The translations under genes were made by a program, and so were the position numbers. From Bacillota bacterium (GTDB lineage Bacteria > Bacillota > Clostridia > Christensenellales > SZUA-584): DNA of 64,000 nt. Where the stretch lies: assembly GCA_023406895.1 (NCBI GenBank), contig JAEXTV010000016.1, positions 216,051 to 280,050 on the forward strand, written 5' to 3'. Shown here one piece after another: positions 18,401-26,874 of this stretch. Under the pieces are notes generated by a model. That model was given only the letters and a program-made list of their open reading frames with translations, had not been told where the DNA came from and did not search any database. The number at the start of each line of letters is the position of its first letter. The first letter of the stretch is position 1.

Positions 18401-21400
18401 CTGCGGCATCCATGTCGCGCCCAGTCGCACATCGATTTCACCCGCCGTTAGGTCTTGGGGCTGCACAGCTTCCAGTGCTGTGATGTTAGACTGCATTTTC
18501 TCCGTCTGGTCAGCAGGCAGGATTTTAATGAGCTCGTGTATCTGCTTCAGCTTTTGGCGCACATTGCCCGACAGATATTCATCCGCCGTAACCAGCGGAA
18601 AGCGCTCCGCCTGAAAAAAGGCGCGCGGTACATTTTCGGTTTCTACGTTGCTAAAGTCCCGAAATATGACGCCTTTAAGCTCTTCTTCAATCTGTTCCTC
18701 GGATAGTCCAGCCAGGCTTGCCATGAACGTGAGATCCACGCGGGCTTTTTCTGCAAGGGATACAGCGAGCGCTTCGCTGGCCGTGTCCACCGAGGTCACA
18801 ACAATATGAGGCTTGATAGTGCGCTTGGTGAACATGTCCGCCTTGCGCTCCAGCTCGCCGTTCTCATCGATTACCTCAAGAGAGCAAAGCAGGCAATAGG
18901 AGTTGTCATCCGAGAACGCCATGTCGTTGGCGCGGCTGTTGATTAGGCCGTACTGCGCCGCGAAGCGGTCATACAGTGTGTTTAGCTTTTGCTGTTCACG
19001 CTGAATTGCGTCGTCCGTGTAACCCTCCAGCTGATATTCGATAACACGGCGTGTGCAATCGCGCAGCTCGATCATGCCCCGTATCCGGTTTGCTGACGTG
19101 ACGGAAACTTCGATCTTGTTCATGCGCGAGTTCTCGCGGTAATAGACCTGCCCGTCCACCAGCGCAAAGCTAAAATTACGCACGCTCGGGTCAGCGGGGA
19201 TGGATTCTGTTTCGTTTTCTTCCAGCTCATCCCGCTCGTAATCGGTCAGTTCCGCGTGGATGTTTTCAATAGCAATTCTCAGCTGGTCAGCCAGATCAGC
19301 ACCCTCAAACGGTATGCAGGTGGTCTCGCTATGGTTGCCGTACATCATGTCGTCATACGCCATTGTCCCGAGCACCATGTCAGGGTTCGTTACAAAATAG
19401 CCGTTGATGGGTATGCCGTCCTCAGTCTGGGTAAGGTGCACCCAGCCCGGTTCGGTTTCCACAGGGCGGTCGCGCTTCTGAAGGAATATAATGTCCGATG
19501 TGACCTGCGTACCGGCGTTTGCGGAAAACGCATTATTCGGCAGCCGTATTGCGCCAAGAAGATCCGCGCGCTGTGCGATGTATTTGCGTACGGCGGGGTT
19601 ACGTTTGTCCAGCGTGCCCTTGCTTGTAATGAACGCAACAATACCGCCCGGTCTGACCTTGTCTAGCGTTTTAGCAAAGAAGTAATCGTGGATTAAAAAG
19701 TGGTTTTTGTCGTACCGCTTATCTGCGATACCATAGGAACCGAACGGCACATTGCCAATGGCAAGATCAAAGAAGCTGTCCGGCAGATTCGTTTCTTCAT
19801 ATCCTTGTACGGCGATGTTTGCAGATTGATATAGCTGTTTAGCTATACGACCTGTGATACTATCTAGTTCTACGCCGTACAGCTTGCTTTCGGCTATGCT
19901 CTCCGGTACAAGCCCGAAAAAGTTGCCAATACCACAAGCGGGTTCCAGCACGTTGCCCGTCTTGAAGCCCATATTTTCGATAGCCTGATAAATGGCTTTG
20001 ATCACGATGGGAGAGGTGTAATGCGCGTTCAGCGTAGACTCCCGTGCGGAGTTGTATTCATCCTCTGTCAGGAGCTGCTTTAACTCGGCGTACTCACTTG
20101 CCCATGATGCGTTTTTAACATCGAAAACCTGCGGGATTCCACCCCAGCCGACATACCTCGATAGAATTTCCTGTTCCTCAGCGGTGGCCATTCGGTTTTC
20201 TGCTTCAATGGCTTGTAAGGTGCGGATGGCGGTAATGTTGAATCCGTATTTCGTTTTCGCACCGCCGTGGCCGAGCTTGTCATCTGTGATACGGAAATTA
20301 TGCTTTTCAATACGTGGTTGGGTAAAGTCCAGAACGATGCTTTTCAACTTGACTTCGGCAAGCTGCTCGGGCAGATCAGGTTCTTGATGCTCAAGCGCAT
20401 ATTGCACAAAAGCAATACTTTCGGAACGGAATATAGGGAAACCAACTGCGTCGGCAAAGGTTACGTCGCGTAGACTGACCTTATCCCATTCGACATTCAC
20501 GCTGTCAATTACGAAGCGTCGCCCGTCGATGGTCAGCTCCGCACCAATCTTGATGTTATCCTTCTCCTCGGCTGGTTCTGTTTCTTCTGCGACTTCAGGT
20601 ACAACATCACATACAATAAGGACGTCGTTGAGCGGGTTCTCGTGCAAACAGTGGTCAAACTCTGTACGGGGCATCTCTTTGGACAGCAACGGGAACTTCT
20701 CGTCGTTTAAGGTGACAGTATCATCGTCATATCCAAGAACGGTATATCCATTCGCACCCAAATTGATGGTATCGCCAAGTGCATACCGGTATTGAACATC
20801 ATGGCGCGTATCCGTCATTATTTCTGCGGCTTGCCGCAGTTCATCACGAGTTTGTTGTTCTTCCTGATAGATCGGCAAATGAGCTTTTTCCGCATCCGAT
20901 AGATAGCGATCTGCAGCGATAAGCTCGCCGATGCGCTTTGCTAAGCTGCTCCACGTCAGCAGGATTTCTGAATCGGGGTTAAGCAACGAACCTCTGGTGA
21001 GCTTGATGCCCTTACCATAGTGGTTTTCCCAGCTATGGTCGGCATCTTTCAGCGCATGGCTGCGTCCGCCAATGCCGTATTCCTGTCTGAGAAACGCGAC
21101 TTTGTCCTGTAGCGAGTGTGGCTTCAGAAAGTACAGATAGATGCGGTATTTGCCGTCTACGACGCCGCTGCCTCTTGTCAGCATCTCGTCGATATCGGCC
21201 TGTGAAATAGAAGAGGCAGAGGTTTTTTCCGCCTCTGCCTGCTTGATTGCTTCGATTTGTTCTTCTGTTGTGGGGAATAGGGCTAGCTGTAGATGAGGCC
21301 CTGAAGCACCGCTTCCTCCGCCTGGAGCTTGATCATGTTCATGAGCCCCGTCCATTTCACCGGGTCTTCGGCTTTCAGCGCTTCCGTCACTCCTTGAGCC

Positions 21401-22459
21401 TGAGCCATCTGAGTCATAGCCACCTTCACCTGTTCCCGCGCTTTCTGATCGATCTCCGCCAAGTGGCTGTCCAGCTTCTCCGACAGCAGCATCCCCGCGT
21501 ATGTTCCTTTCCTGTGGTTCTTGAGGAATGACTTTCTTAGCATCCCGTATTTTCCGATGGGGCGCGTCTCCGGGCCGCCCAGTGTCAGGTCGGGTATCAA
21601 GTAATCTCCCTGCTGCGTGTAAGTGATCTCCATGTTCATCGCTCCTTTCATCTTCATCTCTGGTTATATTGTCCATCAGATTATCTGGGATTGCAAGTCT
21701 GTCACGTTCCTGCTTCTCGATGCTCTTGATGGTGCGCTCGATCTGGCGCAGCACCATTTCAGAGATGTCGCTGGTCGCGCCGCCAAGCTGCATGACTGTA
21801 TCGAAGGTATTGAAGTTAAAAGTATCCTTGAACAAGTCTTCGGGCAAAGTTTTCATATCCAGCCCTAACCGGCTGAACACCATGTAGGATACGCTGTCGG
21901 TCAGGGCTTCACGGAATACGGCACCTGCGTTCAGTTCATCGAGATCAACCAGATAACTGCCGTCCCTCCCGTTTAAAAGCTCGGCGAGGTAATCCGCCAT
22001 GTTGTCCTGAACCGTATTACTGATAATACCTCTGAGTTGACCTTCAAAACCCATACTTGTGTCATCCGCATCGCCAAATTGGTGAGACAGCTCTTCAATC
22101 ACCTGCTCCTGATACGCCAGTCTCATTTCCCACAGGCGGAACGGAATATGATCCAGGCTGTGTGTATCAGACACGTCAAAGACATGCCTAAGCGTCATTT
22201 TTCCTGAGCTGTCATCGATGAGGGCGATTCCTTTCGCGCCCCGGTTTACCCAGCGGCGCATATACTTGTTCCAAAACTCAATGGAAGCACAGGCAGTGGC
22301 GTTTGGACGCTGAGCATAGATGAGGATTTGCTCCTCAAACGGATACTTATAAAGGAGGGCTGCGGTTTGCAGGAAAGCTGCCCATACACGGGGATTGTCC
22401 GTTATCCGATTAACTGTCTGCCCCATAAGCTCGAATATTCGTCGTAGTTTGTTTGCCAA
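15485..22459 (-). CDS. Giant N6-adenine methylase / SNF2-like helicase fusion of ICEs
   Basis: 2324 residues. In order: an ArdC-like N-terminal domain; a low-complexity Gly/Asp/Arg-rich linker (about 270-400); a methylase-like domain with NVLEPACGIGNFFG (AdoMet-binding) and IGNVPFGSYG in place of NPPY; then a superfamily 2 helicase with HVVGAGKTFE (Walker A), LFVDEAHNFKN (DEAH box), ATGTPISNS and the C-terminal lobe motif EQREGRIIRQGN. This architecture is a hallmark of Tn1549-like ICEs; it is believed to protect or remodel element DNA against host restriction. No frameshift over 7 kb indicates selection. Start ATG 22459, AAAGGAG upstream. Confidence 0.92.
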   Translation of the reverse strand: MANKLRRIFELMGQTVNRITDNPRVWAAFLQTAALLYKYPFEEQILIYAQRPNATACASIEFWNKYMRRWVNRGAKGIALIDDSSGKMTLRHVFDVSDTHSLDHIPFRLWEMRLAYQEQVIEELSHQFGDADDTSMGFEGQLRGIISNTVQDNMADYLAELLNGRDGSYLVDLDELNAGAVFREALTDSVSYMVFSRLGLDMKTLPEDLFKDTFNFNTFDTVMQLGGATSDISEMVLRQIERTIKSIEKQERDRLAIPDNLMDNITRDEDERSDEHGDHLHAAGRLLDTRPDTGRPGDAPHRKIRDAKKVIPQEPQERNIRGDAAVGEAGQPLGGDRSESAGTGEGGYDSDGSGSRSDGSAESRRPGEMDGAHEHDQAPGGGSGASGPHLQLALFPTTEEQIEAIKQAEAEKTSASSISQADIDEMLTRGSGVVDGKYRIYLYFLKPHSLQDKVAFLRQEYGIGGRSHALKDADHSWENHYGKGIKLTRGSLLNPDSEILLTWSSLAKRIGELIAADRYLSDAEKAHLPIYQEEQQTRDELRQAAEIMTDTRHDVQYRYALGDTINLGANGYTVLGYDDDTVTLNDEKFPLLSKEMPRTEFDHCLHENPLNDVLIVCDVVPEVAEETEPAEEKDNIKIGAELTIDGRRFVIDSVNVEWDKVSLRDVTFADAVGFPIFRSESIAFVQYALEHQEPDLPEQLAEVKLKSIVLDFTQPRIEKHNFRITDDKLGHGGAKTKYGFNITAIRTLQAIEAENRMATAEEQEILSRYVGWGGIPQVFDVKNASWASEYAELKQLLTEDEYNSARESTLNAHYTSPIVIKAIYQAIENMGFKTGNVLEPACGIGNFFGLVPESIAESKLYGVELDSITGRIAKQLYQSANIAVQGYEETNLPDSFFDLAIGNVPFGSYGIADKRYDKNHFLIHDYFFAKTLDKVRPGGIVAFITSKGTLDKRNPAVRKYIAQRADLLGAIRLPNNAFSANAGTQVTSDIIFLQKRDRPVETEPGWVHLTQTEDGIPINGYFVTNPDMVLGTMAYDDMMYGNHSETTCIPFEGADLADQLRIAIENIHAELTDYERDELEENETESIPADPSVRNFSFALVDGQVYYRENSRMNKIEVSVTSANRIRGMIELRDCTRRVIEYQLEGYTDDAIQREQQKLNTLYDRFAAQYGLINSRANDMAFSDDNSYCLLCSLEVIDENGELERKADMFTKRTIKPHIVVTSVDTASEALAVSLAEKARVDLTFMASLAGLSEEQIEEELKGVIFRDFSNVETENVPRAFFQAERFPLVTADEYLSGNVRQKLKQIHELIKILPADQTEKMQSNITALEAVQPQDLTAGEIDVRLGATWMPQEDIQQFVVEFLKPSYYAESRIKVHYSPYTASWNVQGKKADYDGVLANVTYGTERINAYQIIEQTLNLKDVRIFDKKIDADGKEVRVLNRKETTIAQQKQQQIKDAFRDWIWKDHNRRERLVQLYNEKFNSIRPREYDGSHLRFSGINPEITLRPHQVNAIAHILYGGNTLLGHVVGAGKTFEMVAAAMESKRLGLCSKSLLVVPNHLTEQWSAEFLQLYPSANILVATRKDFEKRNRRKICGRISTGDYDAVIIGHSQFEKIPMSIERQKATLQEQLDEIVMGIADAKAAKAERFTVKQLEKTRKTIKLKLDKLNDTSRKDDVVTFEELGVDRLFVDEAHNFKNLFLITKMRNVAGLAQTEAQKSSDLFMKCQYLDELTGGRGVVFATGTPISNSMTELYTMQRYLQYETLRSQGLQHFDAWASTFGETVTAIELAPEGTGYRAKTRFARFYNLPELISMFKMVADIQTADMLNLPVPEAEYHNVVIKPSEHQRNMVAELAERAERVRNGMVDATEDNMLKITNDGRKLALDQRLISELLPDDEDSKVGACVENIYRLWEQNRDKRLTQLVFCDLSTPHYDGSFNVYDDTKRKLIEMGVLEDEIAFIHDANTEIRKSELFANVRKGNVRILLGSTFKMGAGTNVQKRLVAEHHLDVPWRPSDIEQREGRIIRQGNDNEQVHVFRYVTENTFDSYMWQTIENKQRFISQIMTSKSPVRSCEDIDETALSYAEVKALATGNPYIKEKMDLDIQVSRLKLLKASHLSQRYAMEDNLHKYFPSQIRQIEERICGYEQDIARLDKFALGDDQKFLPMTIGGIQYVEKEFAGKALLDACKAKTSPEPAAIGEYRGFTMVLSFDTFSKAFQLTLKNVLSHSITLGSDVYGNISRIDNSLSGLPEKLEICKRGLEDLLRQVEEGKLEVEKPFAQEQELLEKAARLAELDALLNMEKCSSEMLDGEPEQEDDREIDNISR

Positions 22460-22489
22460 ATCATTATTCTCCTTTCTGAAAAATGGGTA

Positions 22490-22513
22490 TAAAAAAGACA
22501 GCCAAGGCTGTCC
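22490..22513 (-). terminator. Intrinsic terminator in the leader of the methylase-helicase gene
   Basis: Minus strand: GGACAGCC-TT-GGCTGTC followed by six T residues, ending about 30 bases before the start codon and just before the AAAGGAG site. Another example of a terminator placed in the leader of a backbone gene. Confidence 0.75.
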
Positions 22514-22571
22514 ATATTTTTGTTTAGTACTATCAGATGTAAATCAGAGACGTATATTAAAAAGGCAAGAA

Positions 22572-24656
22572 CTAGTGCAAATTGTCCTCGCTTTGCTCAT
22601 TTTTTATTTCATGCATAGTAGTAATTATATATCCCTTAATAATTTTTTGATCCTTTCCTATGATCATATTTACCACAGGTCTTATTCCATTAATTATCAA
22701 GCTCAGCATTTTTAACATAAAATCATTATCGTCAATTATTATATTGACCTCATAATTTGAAATAGTAATACCTGCATTTGACCAGTTTGTTAAATAAATA
22801 TTCAAATCTAATGGATTAGTAATAACAGGGAATATTCCATTAATAATAACGGGCTCTCCTTCGATACTTAGATATATAACCGGTGCATAGAAGTTATCAC
22901 ATTCATTGTACATATTTGCAATTGCATCATTGTAGATTGCAACTTCAGCGTTAACACATTCTATAATTTCTTCTTTTTGCCCCACTAATGTTAATAGGTT
23001 ATTATATGAACCAGAAACAAATGTCTCTCCTGAGTAACATATTGGATTCTTTTCTTTCTCAGCGTCTTTATATCTGATATTTAAATGCTGTGCAAATTCT
23101 TCTGCGTTTTTTTTACTCATGCGGTGAATTACACCTCTATGAGTAGCGTACCGAACCATGCCGTTTTTTAAGAAAGTACGCACACAGAACCTACCATTCA
23201 TAAAAATCTCATCTGTATCAATGACTAGTGGTGCAATATCTTGAGGGATATTATTTAAACCTCCCCACGCAAATTGACCTTTTAGCGCTAGCTTTATCCA
23301 TAGATTTATATCGAAGTTTTTAAGAAAACTATATTGATCATTATCTGGATTTGATTTTGTTACCCCTAAGACTCTATCAATTGGACGTAAACATTCTTTA
23401 TGTATTATACCAGCTTCAGCTTTACATTCTTCATTATCTATTTCGACAATATAAGCTTCCTCTTGAAATATTGCCTTACCACAGTTAATGCACTTGATAC
23501 TATTTGTATTTTTAATTTTCTTCTTAAGAATATCTCCATAAGCTTTTTCAATATCATTTTCTTGGATTTTACCTTTTGCAGGAATTATTATTATTTCCGC
23601 GTTATCTCCAATGTAATCGGTTATTCTCTCGCTATTAATAAATTCTTCTAATCTTGCTTGTGAGCTACATCTAAAAATAACCTCAAATACTAAGCCGTTT
23701 TCCAACTCAATTTTATTAGGTATTGTATACCTTATATTTTTCTTTTCATGCTCTGAAAATCTATATATCTCAATAATAAAAACAGTATCTTTTTCTTCTG
23801 TATCATCTGCTTGTTTAGTTAATTCATGACTGCCCCTGGCTAAAATATAATCTTTTTGTATTTCTACTTCGGTATTGTTATCATCCCATATTATTTCTAT
23901 TGATTGTTCGGCTGTAATATCCTTTTTATTCAAATATAAAGTTAGTTGTTCATGCAAATATTCTTTCGATAAGCATCTTCTGTTTGATCCATATTGGATA
24001 GCTAATGAAATAAGCATTCTCCAAAATAAATGTACATTAACGTTTATACGACTCTGCAGAATAATGTTAATGTATTTTTCAAATACTTCTCCACCTTCTA
24101 TGTCGAAAATTTCTACATACATTCTACTCAATAATTCTACAGTTTTATTTTCTGAGAGCATTTCATTTGTTTTATTATTGTATATACTTTGAAAAGTACT
24201 AATTAGTTTATTTAAGAACTCCTTTTCATCATCATTTAAATCATCATGTATTTCCAAGTTTCGCGCTAATCTGATTCCTTCTAATAATCTTTTTAGCTTG
24301 AGTGTTACACTTTTCGAAGATTGGCTCCTTGTTGCTAAGACATAAGCATAATCATTTTTGTAATTTAAAATATATTGATTTACGAATTGCTCGCAAACAC
24401 TGTAGAATTCCGAGTCTTTTTCGCAACTATATGATATATTTCTTTTCATTTGTAAGTATATTTTTAAATCATGGTCCGTTGTAATTATTAAGTCATCAAT
24501 TTTACTCGATGATTCAAAATTCAACTTTACAATACGATTTTCCAATTGAAAATCAAAAAACAAATCAATATTTAGTTCAAACTCCATACAAATCATCATT
24601 AATGCAGATACCCTTTGTTGAAAATCTATACCTGCATTTGTCGATTGTATCGCCAT
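22572..24656 (-). CDS. Putative nuclease-type defence protein (DUF4297/Cap4-like N-terminus)
   Basis: About 694 residues; GTG 24668 is an alternative start. The N-terminal region GIDFQQRVSALMM, KIDDLIITTD and IYLQMKRN gives a D...QxK pattern as in DUF4297/Cap4-type PD-(D/E)XK nucleases. A treble-clef-like zinc site follows near 390-425 (CINCGK, later HKEC). The C-terminal third is unassigned. AT-rich with codon use unlike the neighbours, and it interrupts the backbone between a winged-helix gene and the methylase-helicase, so it is cargo. Such stand-alone proteins often act in abortive infection, but function here is inferred. A perfect palindrome at the promoter suggests regulated expression. 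Confidence 0.7.
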   Translation of the reverse strand: MAIQSTNAGIDFQQRVSALMMICMEFELNIDLFFDFQLENRIVKLNFESSSKIDDLIITTDHDLKIYLQMKRNISYSCEKDSEFYSVCEQFVNQYILNYKNDYAYVLATRSQSSKSVTLKLKRLLEGIRLARNLEIHDDLNDDEKEFLNKLISTFQSIYNNKTNEMLSENKTVELLSRMYVEIFDIEGGEVFEKYINIILQSRINVNVHLFWRMLISLAIQYGSNRRCLSKEYLHEQLTLYLNKKDITAEQSIEIIWDDNNTEVEIQKDYILARGSHELTKQADDTEEKDTVFIIEIYRFSEHEKKNIRYTIPNKIELENGLVFEVIFRCSSQARLEEFINSERITDYIGDNAEIIIIPAKGKIQENDIEKAYGDILKKKIKNTNSIKCINCGKAIFQEEAYIVEIDNEECKAEAGIIHKECLRPIDRVLGVTKSNPDNDQYSFLKNFDINLWIKLALKGQFAWGGLNNIPQDIAPLVIDTDEIFMNGRFCVRTFLKNGMVRYATHRGVIHRMSKKNAEEFAQHLNIRYKDAEKEKNPICYSGETFVSGSYNNLLTLVGQKEEIIECVNAEVAIYNDAIANMYNECDNFYAPVIYLSIEGEPVIINGIFPVITNPLDLNIYLTNWSNAGITISNYEVNIIIDDNDFMLKMLSLIINGIRPVVNMIIGKDQKIIKGYIITTMHEIKNEQSEDNLH

Positions 24657-24710
24657 ATTAAAACACACACCTTGATAGTTTCTTTAAGATACTTTACACA
24701 ATTTTTATCG

Positions 24711-24728
24711 TTATCATTATAATGATAA
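24711..24728 (-). promoter_or_regulatory. 18-bp perfect palindrome (operator / -10 region)
   Basis: TTATCATTATAATGATAA is its own reverse complement and contains TATAAT at its centre, 55-72 bases upstream of the cargo nuclease gene. This fits an operator covering the -10 element. No clear -35 hexamer is seen. Confidence 0.5.
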
Positions 24729-24783
24729 TTTCTGGTTCATTCCATGACTAATAATTCGACATATATATCAATACTCCTTGATA

Positions 24784-24825
24784 GAATAATGTGATTGAGA
24801 CATAAAACTGTCTCAATCACATTAT
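24784..24825. terminator. Bidirectional hairpin with 18-bp perfect stem
   Basis: AATAATGTGATTGAGACA and its reverse complement flank a 6-base loop (24802-24807). It lies between the winged-helix gene and the cargo nuclease gene and probably terminates transcription entering from the backbone, insulating the cargo. Only an A/T-rich tail, not a clean T tract, follows on the minus strand. Confidence 0.65.
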
Positions 24826-24859
24826 TAGGATCGAAATCTTATGTTAAACGCTGTTTGCT

Positions 24860-25120
24860 TTATTTTAACTTATATCGGTTGGAGAGTCTGCCCCCATCAT
24901 CAGAAAACCTATGAGCTATATCCAGCAGATCCATACGCTTTAACCGATGAAGGTTTTTTCTTGTTGCAGACGGCGAAAGACCGATATTCTTACCGAGCTG
25001 CTTCACCGATATGGCAATGCTGTTCCCAATCGAACTGTCCAATAGATAGAAATATATGAGCTTTGCGGCTGGGGGAACAGGTAACCCTGCACATAGCTTG
25101 TATCTTGTCAGGTGGTTCAT
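24860..25120 (-). CDS. Small winged-helix DNA-binding protein
   Basis: 86 residues. A helix-turn-helix of the winged type is readable: AAKLIYFYLLD, then AISVKQLGKNIGLSPSATRK (recognition helix) and NLHRLKRMDLLDI, with a wing (RFSDDGGRLSNRYKL). It resembles small MarR/replication-initiator-type regulators of ICEs. Target unknown; it may control the adjacent element genes. It starts 10 bases after the stop of the 161-residue gene with GGAGG before the ATG. Confidence 0.75.
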   Translation of the reverse strand: MNHLTRYKLCAGLPVPPAAKLIYFYLLDSSIGNSIAISVKQLGKNIGLSPSATRKNLHRLKRMDLLDIAHRFSDDGGRLSNRYKLK

Positions 25121-25130
25121 CTAATCCTCC

Positions 25131-25616
25131 TTATCTTTCGGATTGGTCTTTTTTCTTCTTTGGGGATGATGGCGTTCTATGGTCTTCACCTTTCTCGTGA
25201 ATTCTTTGCTTCACATTGCTGTAGCAGTAAATATAGAAGTTGTAGTCGCCCCGATAGGGAAAGCAGCGGACGTACAATCGATATTGTCCGAACTGAGCAC
25301 GAAAGCCGTATACATTCAAATCCCATGCGCCTTTAATCATGGCTTCCGGGTACTGATTACAGTAAGCCTTCATGCTGCCCCGATCCTTTAACAGCCCCTG
25401 CTCCCGAAGATCATTAACGCACCTATCAAACGCATCCCTGAAATCCTGCGTTTTCAGCTCGCTCACATGATCCCACCAAGTCGTCCAAAACTCCTTGCCG
25501 CTATGCCCGAAGTCGCCCCGGAGATGGCCTATACAGCCAAACTCCTTATCTCTTTCTTCGTTTGAGTAGAACAATAAGCTTTCATCGGGTGATGCAGCGC
25601 TAATTTCAAAAGCCAT
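25131..25616 (-). CDS. Conserved-type ICE protein of unknown function (161 aa)
   Basis: Soluble, aromatic-rich (FWTTWWDHV, YGFRAQFGQYRLYVRCFPYRGDYNFYIYCY), with a basic C-terminal tail PKKKKDQSER. No domain recognised. It is packed between the 199-residue protein (10 bases upstream) and the winged-helix gene (10 bases downstream), so the three form one unit. Base composition equals the backbone, which argues for a core element gene rather than cargo. Confidence 0.7.
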   Translation of the reverse strand: MAFEISAASPDESLLFYSNEERDKEFGCIGHLRGDFGHSGKEFWTTWWDHVSELKTQDFRDAFDRCVNDLREQGLLKDRGSMKAYCNQYPEAMIKGAWDLNVYGFRAQFGQYRLYVRCFPYRGDYNFYIYCYSNVKQRIHEKGEDHRTPSSPKKKKDQSER

Positions 25617-25626
25617 TTTGTCACCT

Positions 25627-26226
25627 TTACCTTTCCGGCTCTTGCAGCGTTTTGTTCTGCAATTTTAAACGAGCCTGTTTCAACTTCTCCGCTGCCCAAT
25701 CGGGCATATATTCGGGTTTCAGAACGCCCAAAATGTCCTCACGATTCCAGCGTGCTTCCTTGCCTGTATAGAGGTTAACCGTGTAAACTGCCCGGCCTCT
25801 GGAATTCCCACGTGTACCAAAACCGCCCGTCGCCAGCACAAGCTGCTTTGCAGCGTTGCGGTATTCAGGCATAAGGCACTCAGGACGGATTACCACCACC
25901 TGGTTTTCGATACTCTGTCTGCAATCGTTCGGTGTGCAGTGTTCTTTGGTAAAGAGGGGTATTGTTGTTTCAATCCGCTCCGCTTTCACTGCTGCCAGCT
26001 GCGCCTGAGTGCGGGCAAGGAATTCAGTCATGATCTCAAAATAGTCCGCACTGCCAACAGCGTTGTCGTACCGGTCTATACCAAAAGGGTTGTCCCAGGA
26101 GCAATCACAAACCATGTACGGGCAGTCGGTTTTTGTCTCATCCATTCCAAACAGAATTTCTTTGTTGCCTATATAAATGGCATGCTTGATTTCATATCCG
26201 TCCACCATACGTTCCAAAGTATCCAC
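25627..26226 (-). CDS. ICE protein of unknown function (199 aa)
   Basis: Begins at GTG 26226, 8 bases after GGAG. Soluble; the N-terminal part (MVDGYEIKHAIYIGNKEILFGMDE, then CPYMVCDCSWDNPFG) resembles YodL-neighbourhood proteins of ICEs that describe a state variable of the element, but no domain can be named. The C-terminal half contains NREDILGVLKPEYMPDWAAEKL. A strong hairpin stands just before its ribosome binding site. First gene of a three-gene unit with the 161-residue and winged-helix proteins. Confidence 0.7.
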   Translation of the reverse strand: MDTLERMVDGYEIKHAIYIGNKEILFGMDETKTDCPYMVCDCSWDNPFGIDRYDNAVGSADYFEIMTEFLARTQAQLAAVKAERIETTIPLFTKEHCTPNDCRQSIENQVVVIRPECLMPEYRNAAKQLVLATGGFGTRGNSRGRAVYTVNLYTGKEARWNREDILGVLKPEYMPDWAAEKLKQARLKLQNKTLQEPER

Positions 26227-26247
26227 TTGTTTTTCTCCTCTCTGTGA

Positions 26248-26276
26248 GCAAAGGGACGGACGCGCCGCCCCTTCGC
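26248..26276 (-). promoter_or_regulatory. Strong leader hairpin, minus-strand RNA
   Basis: A 12-bp stem (GCGAAGGGGCGG / CCGTCCCTTTGC) with a 5-base loop ends about 12 bases before the GGAG of the 199-residue protein. Two pairs are G-U and would be A-C mismatches in plus-strand RNA, so the structure is specific to the minus-strand transcript. No T tract follows. Confidence 0.6.
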
Positions 26277-26286
26277 CGATTCATAT

Positions 26287-26373
26287 TCATTTCGCTCTGC
26301 GCTTTTTAATCTGAAAGTATACCAGCGCACCCACGACAAACAGGCAAAGCACCACAGTAATAACGATCTTCAT
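26287..26373 (-). CDS. 28-residue single-span membrane peptide
   Basis: ATG 26373 with a strong GGAGGGGG 7 bases upstream encodes MKIVITVVLCLFVVGALVYF plus a basic tail (QIKKRRAK) and stop. One transmembrane helix with an N-out/C-in charge pattern. It lies 16 bases after the prepilin peptidase gene. A small membrane partner of the Tad pilus machine is possible; the function is not known. Confidence 0.55.
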   Translation of the reverse strand: MKIVITVVLCLFVVGALVYFQIKKRRAK

Positions 26374-26389
26374 TTCGTTTCCCCCTCCT

Positions 26390-26848
26390 TCAAAATTGAA
26401 ATAAGACGTACAGATATCCGAGTACTACAGCACCGATTGCTCCAAACGCCAGTACCGGTGCAAGCGGAATCGCGCCTTTTAACGTCTTGGTTTTAATTTG
26501 GGATCGAATCATAAGAATGGCGAGCAAAGGAACCATCAGGACGAATGCAATCATGGTATTAAACAGACCCAGATACAGACCGATAGCCAAAATGAGTTTG
26601 ACGTCGCCCGCGCCCATGTGGCCTCTCAGCCAAGCTAAGAAAAACGGGACAGCCAGGATCATTCCCGCCGGATATGTCCACCACAGGATTCCAGACAACG
26701 CAATGATTACGGTATGCACAATTCCAAAACACAGAAGCAGGATGACGGTCATGTTGGAAACATTGCGTTTGCGAATATCCGTGCAGCTGCACCATAAAAG
26801 CAGAGTAATAAAAAAAGCATCCGTCAGGATGCCAAGGATCATATTCAT
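26390..26848 (-). CDS. Prepilin peptidase, A24 family (TadV/CpaA)
   Basis: 152 residues, polytopic, with the two catalytic aspartates in CTDIRKRNVSN (Asp 24) and GHMGAGDVKL (Asp 82, the GxGD motif). The short form without an N-methylation domain is typical of Tad systems. It should cut the leader peptides of the Flp-like pilin and the TadE/F-like proteins encoded about 3-5 kb upstream in the same orientation. Start ATG 26848 has GAGGT 6 bases before it. Confidence 0.9.
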   Translation of the reverse strand: MNMILGILTDAFFITLLLWCSCTDIRKRNVSNMTVILLLCFGIVHTVIIALSGILWWTYPAGMILAVPFFLAWLRGHMGAGDVKLILAIGLYLGLFNTMIAFVLMVPLLAILMIRSQIKTKTLKGAIPLAPVLAFGAIGAVVLGYLYVLFQF

Positions 26849-26874
26849 TTAAATACCTCATGAGAAATCGGAGC

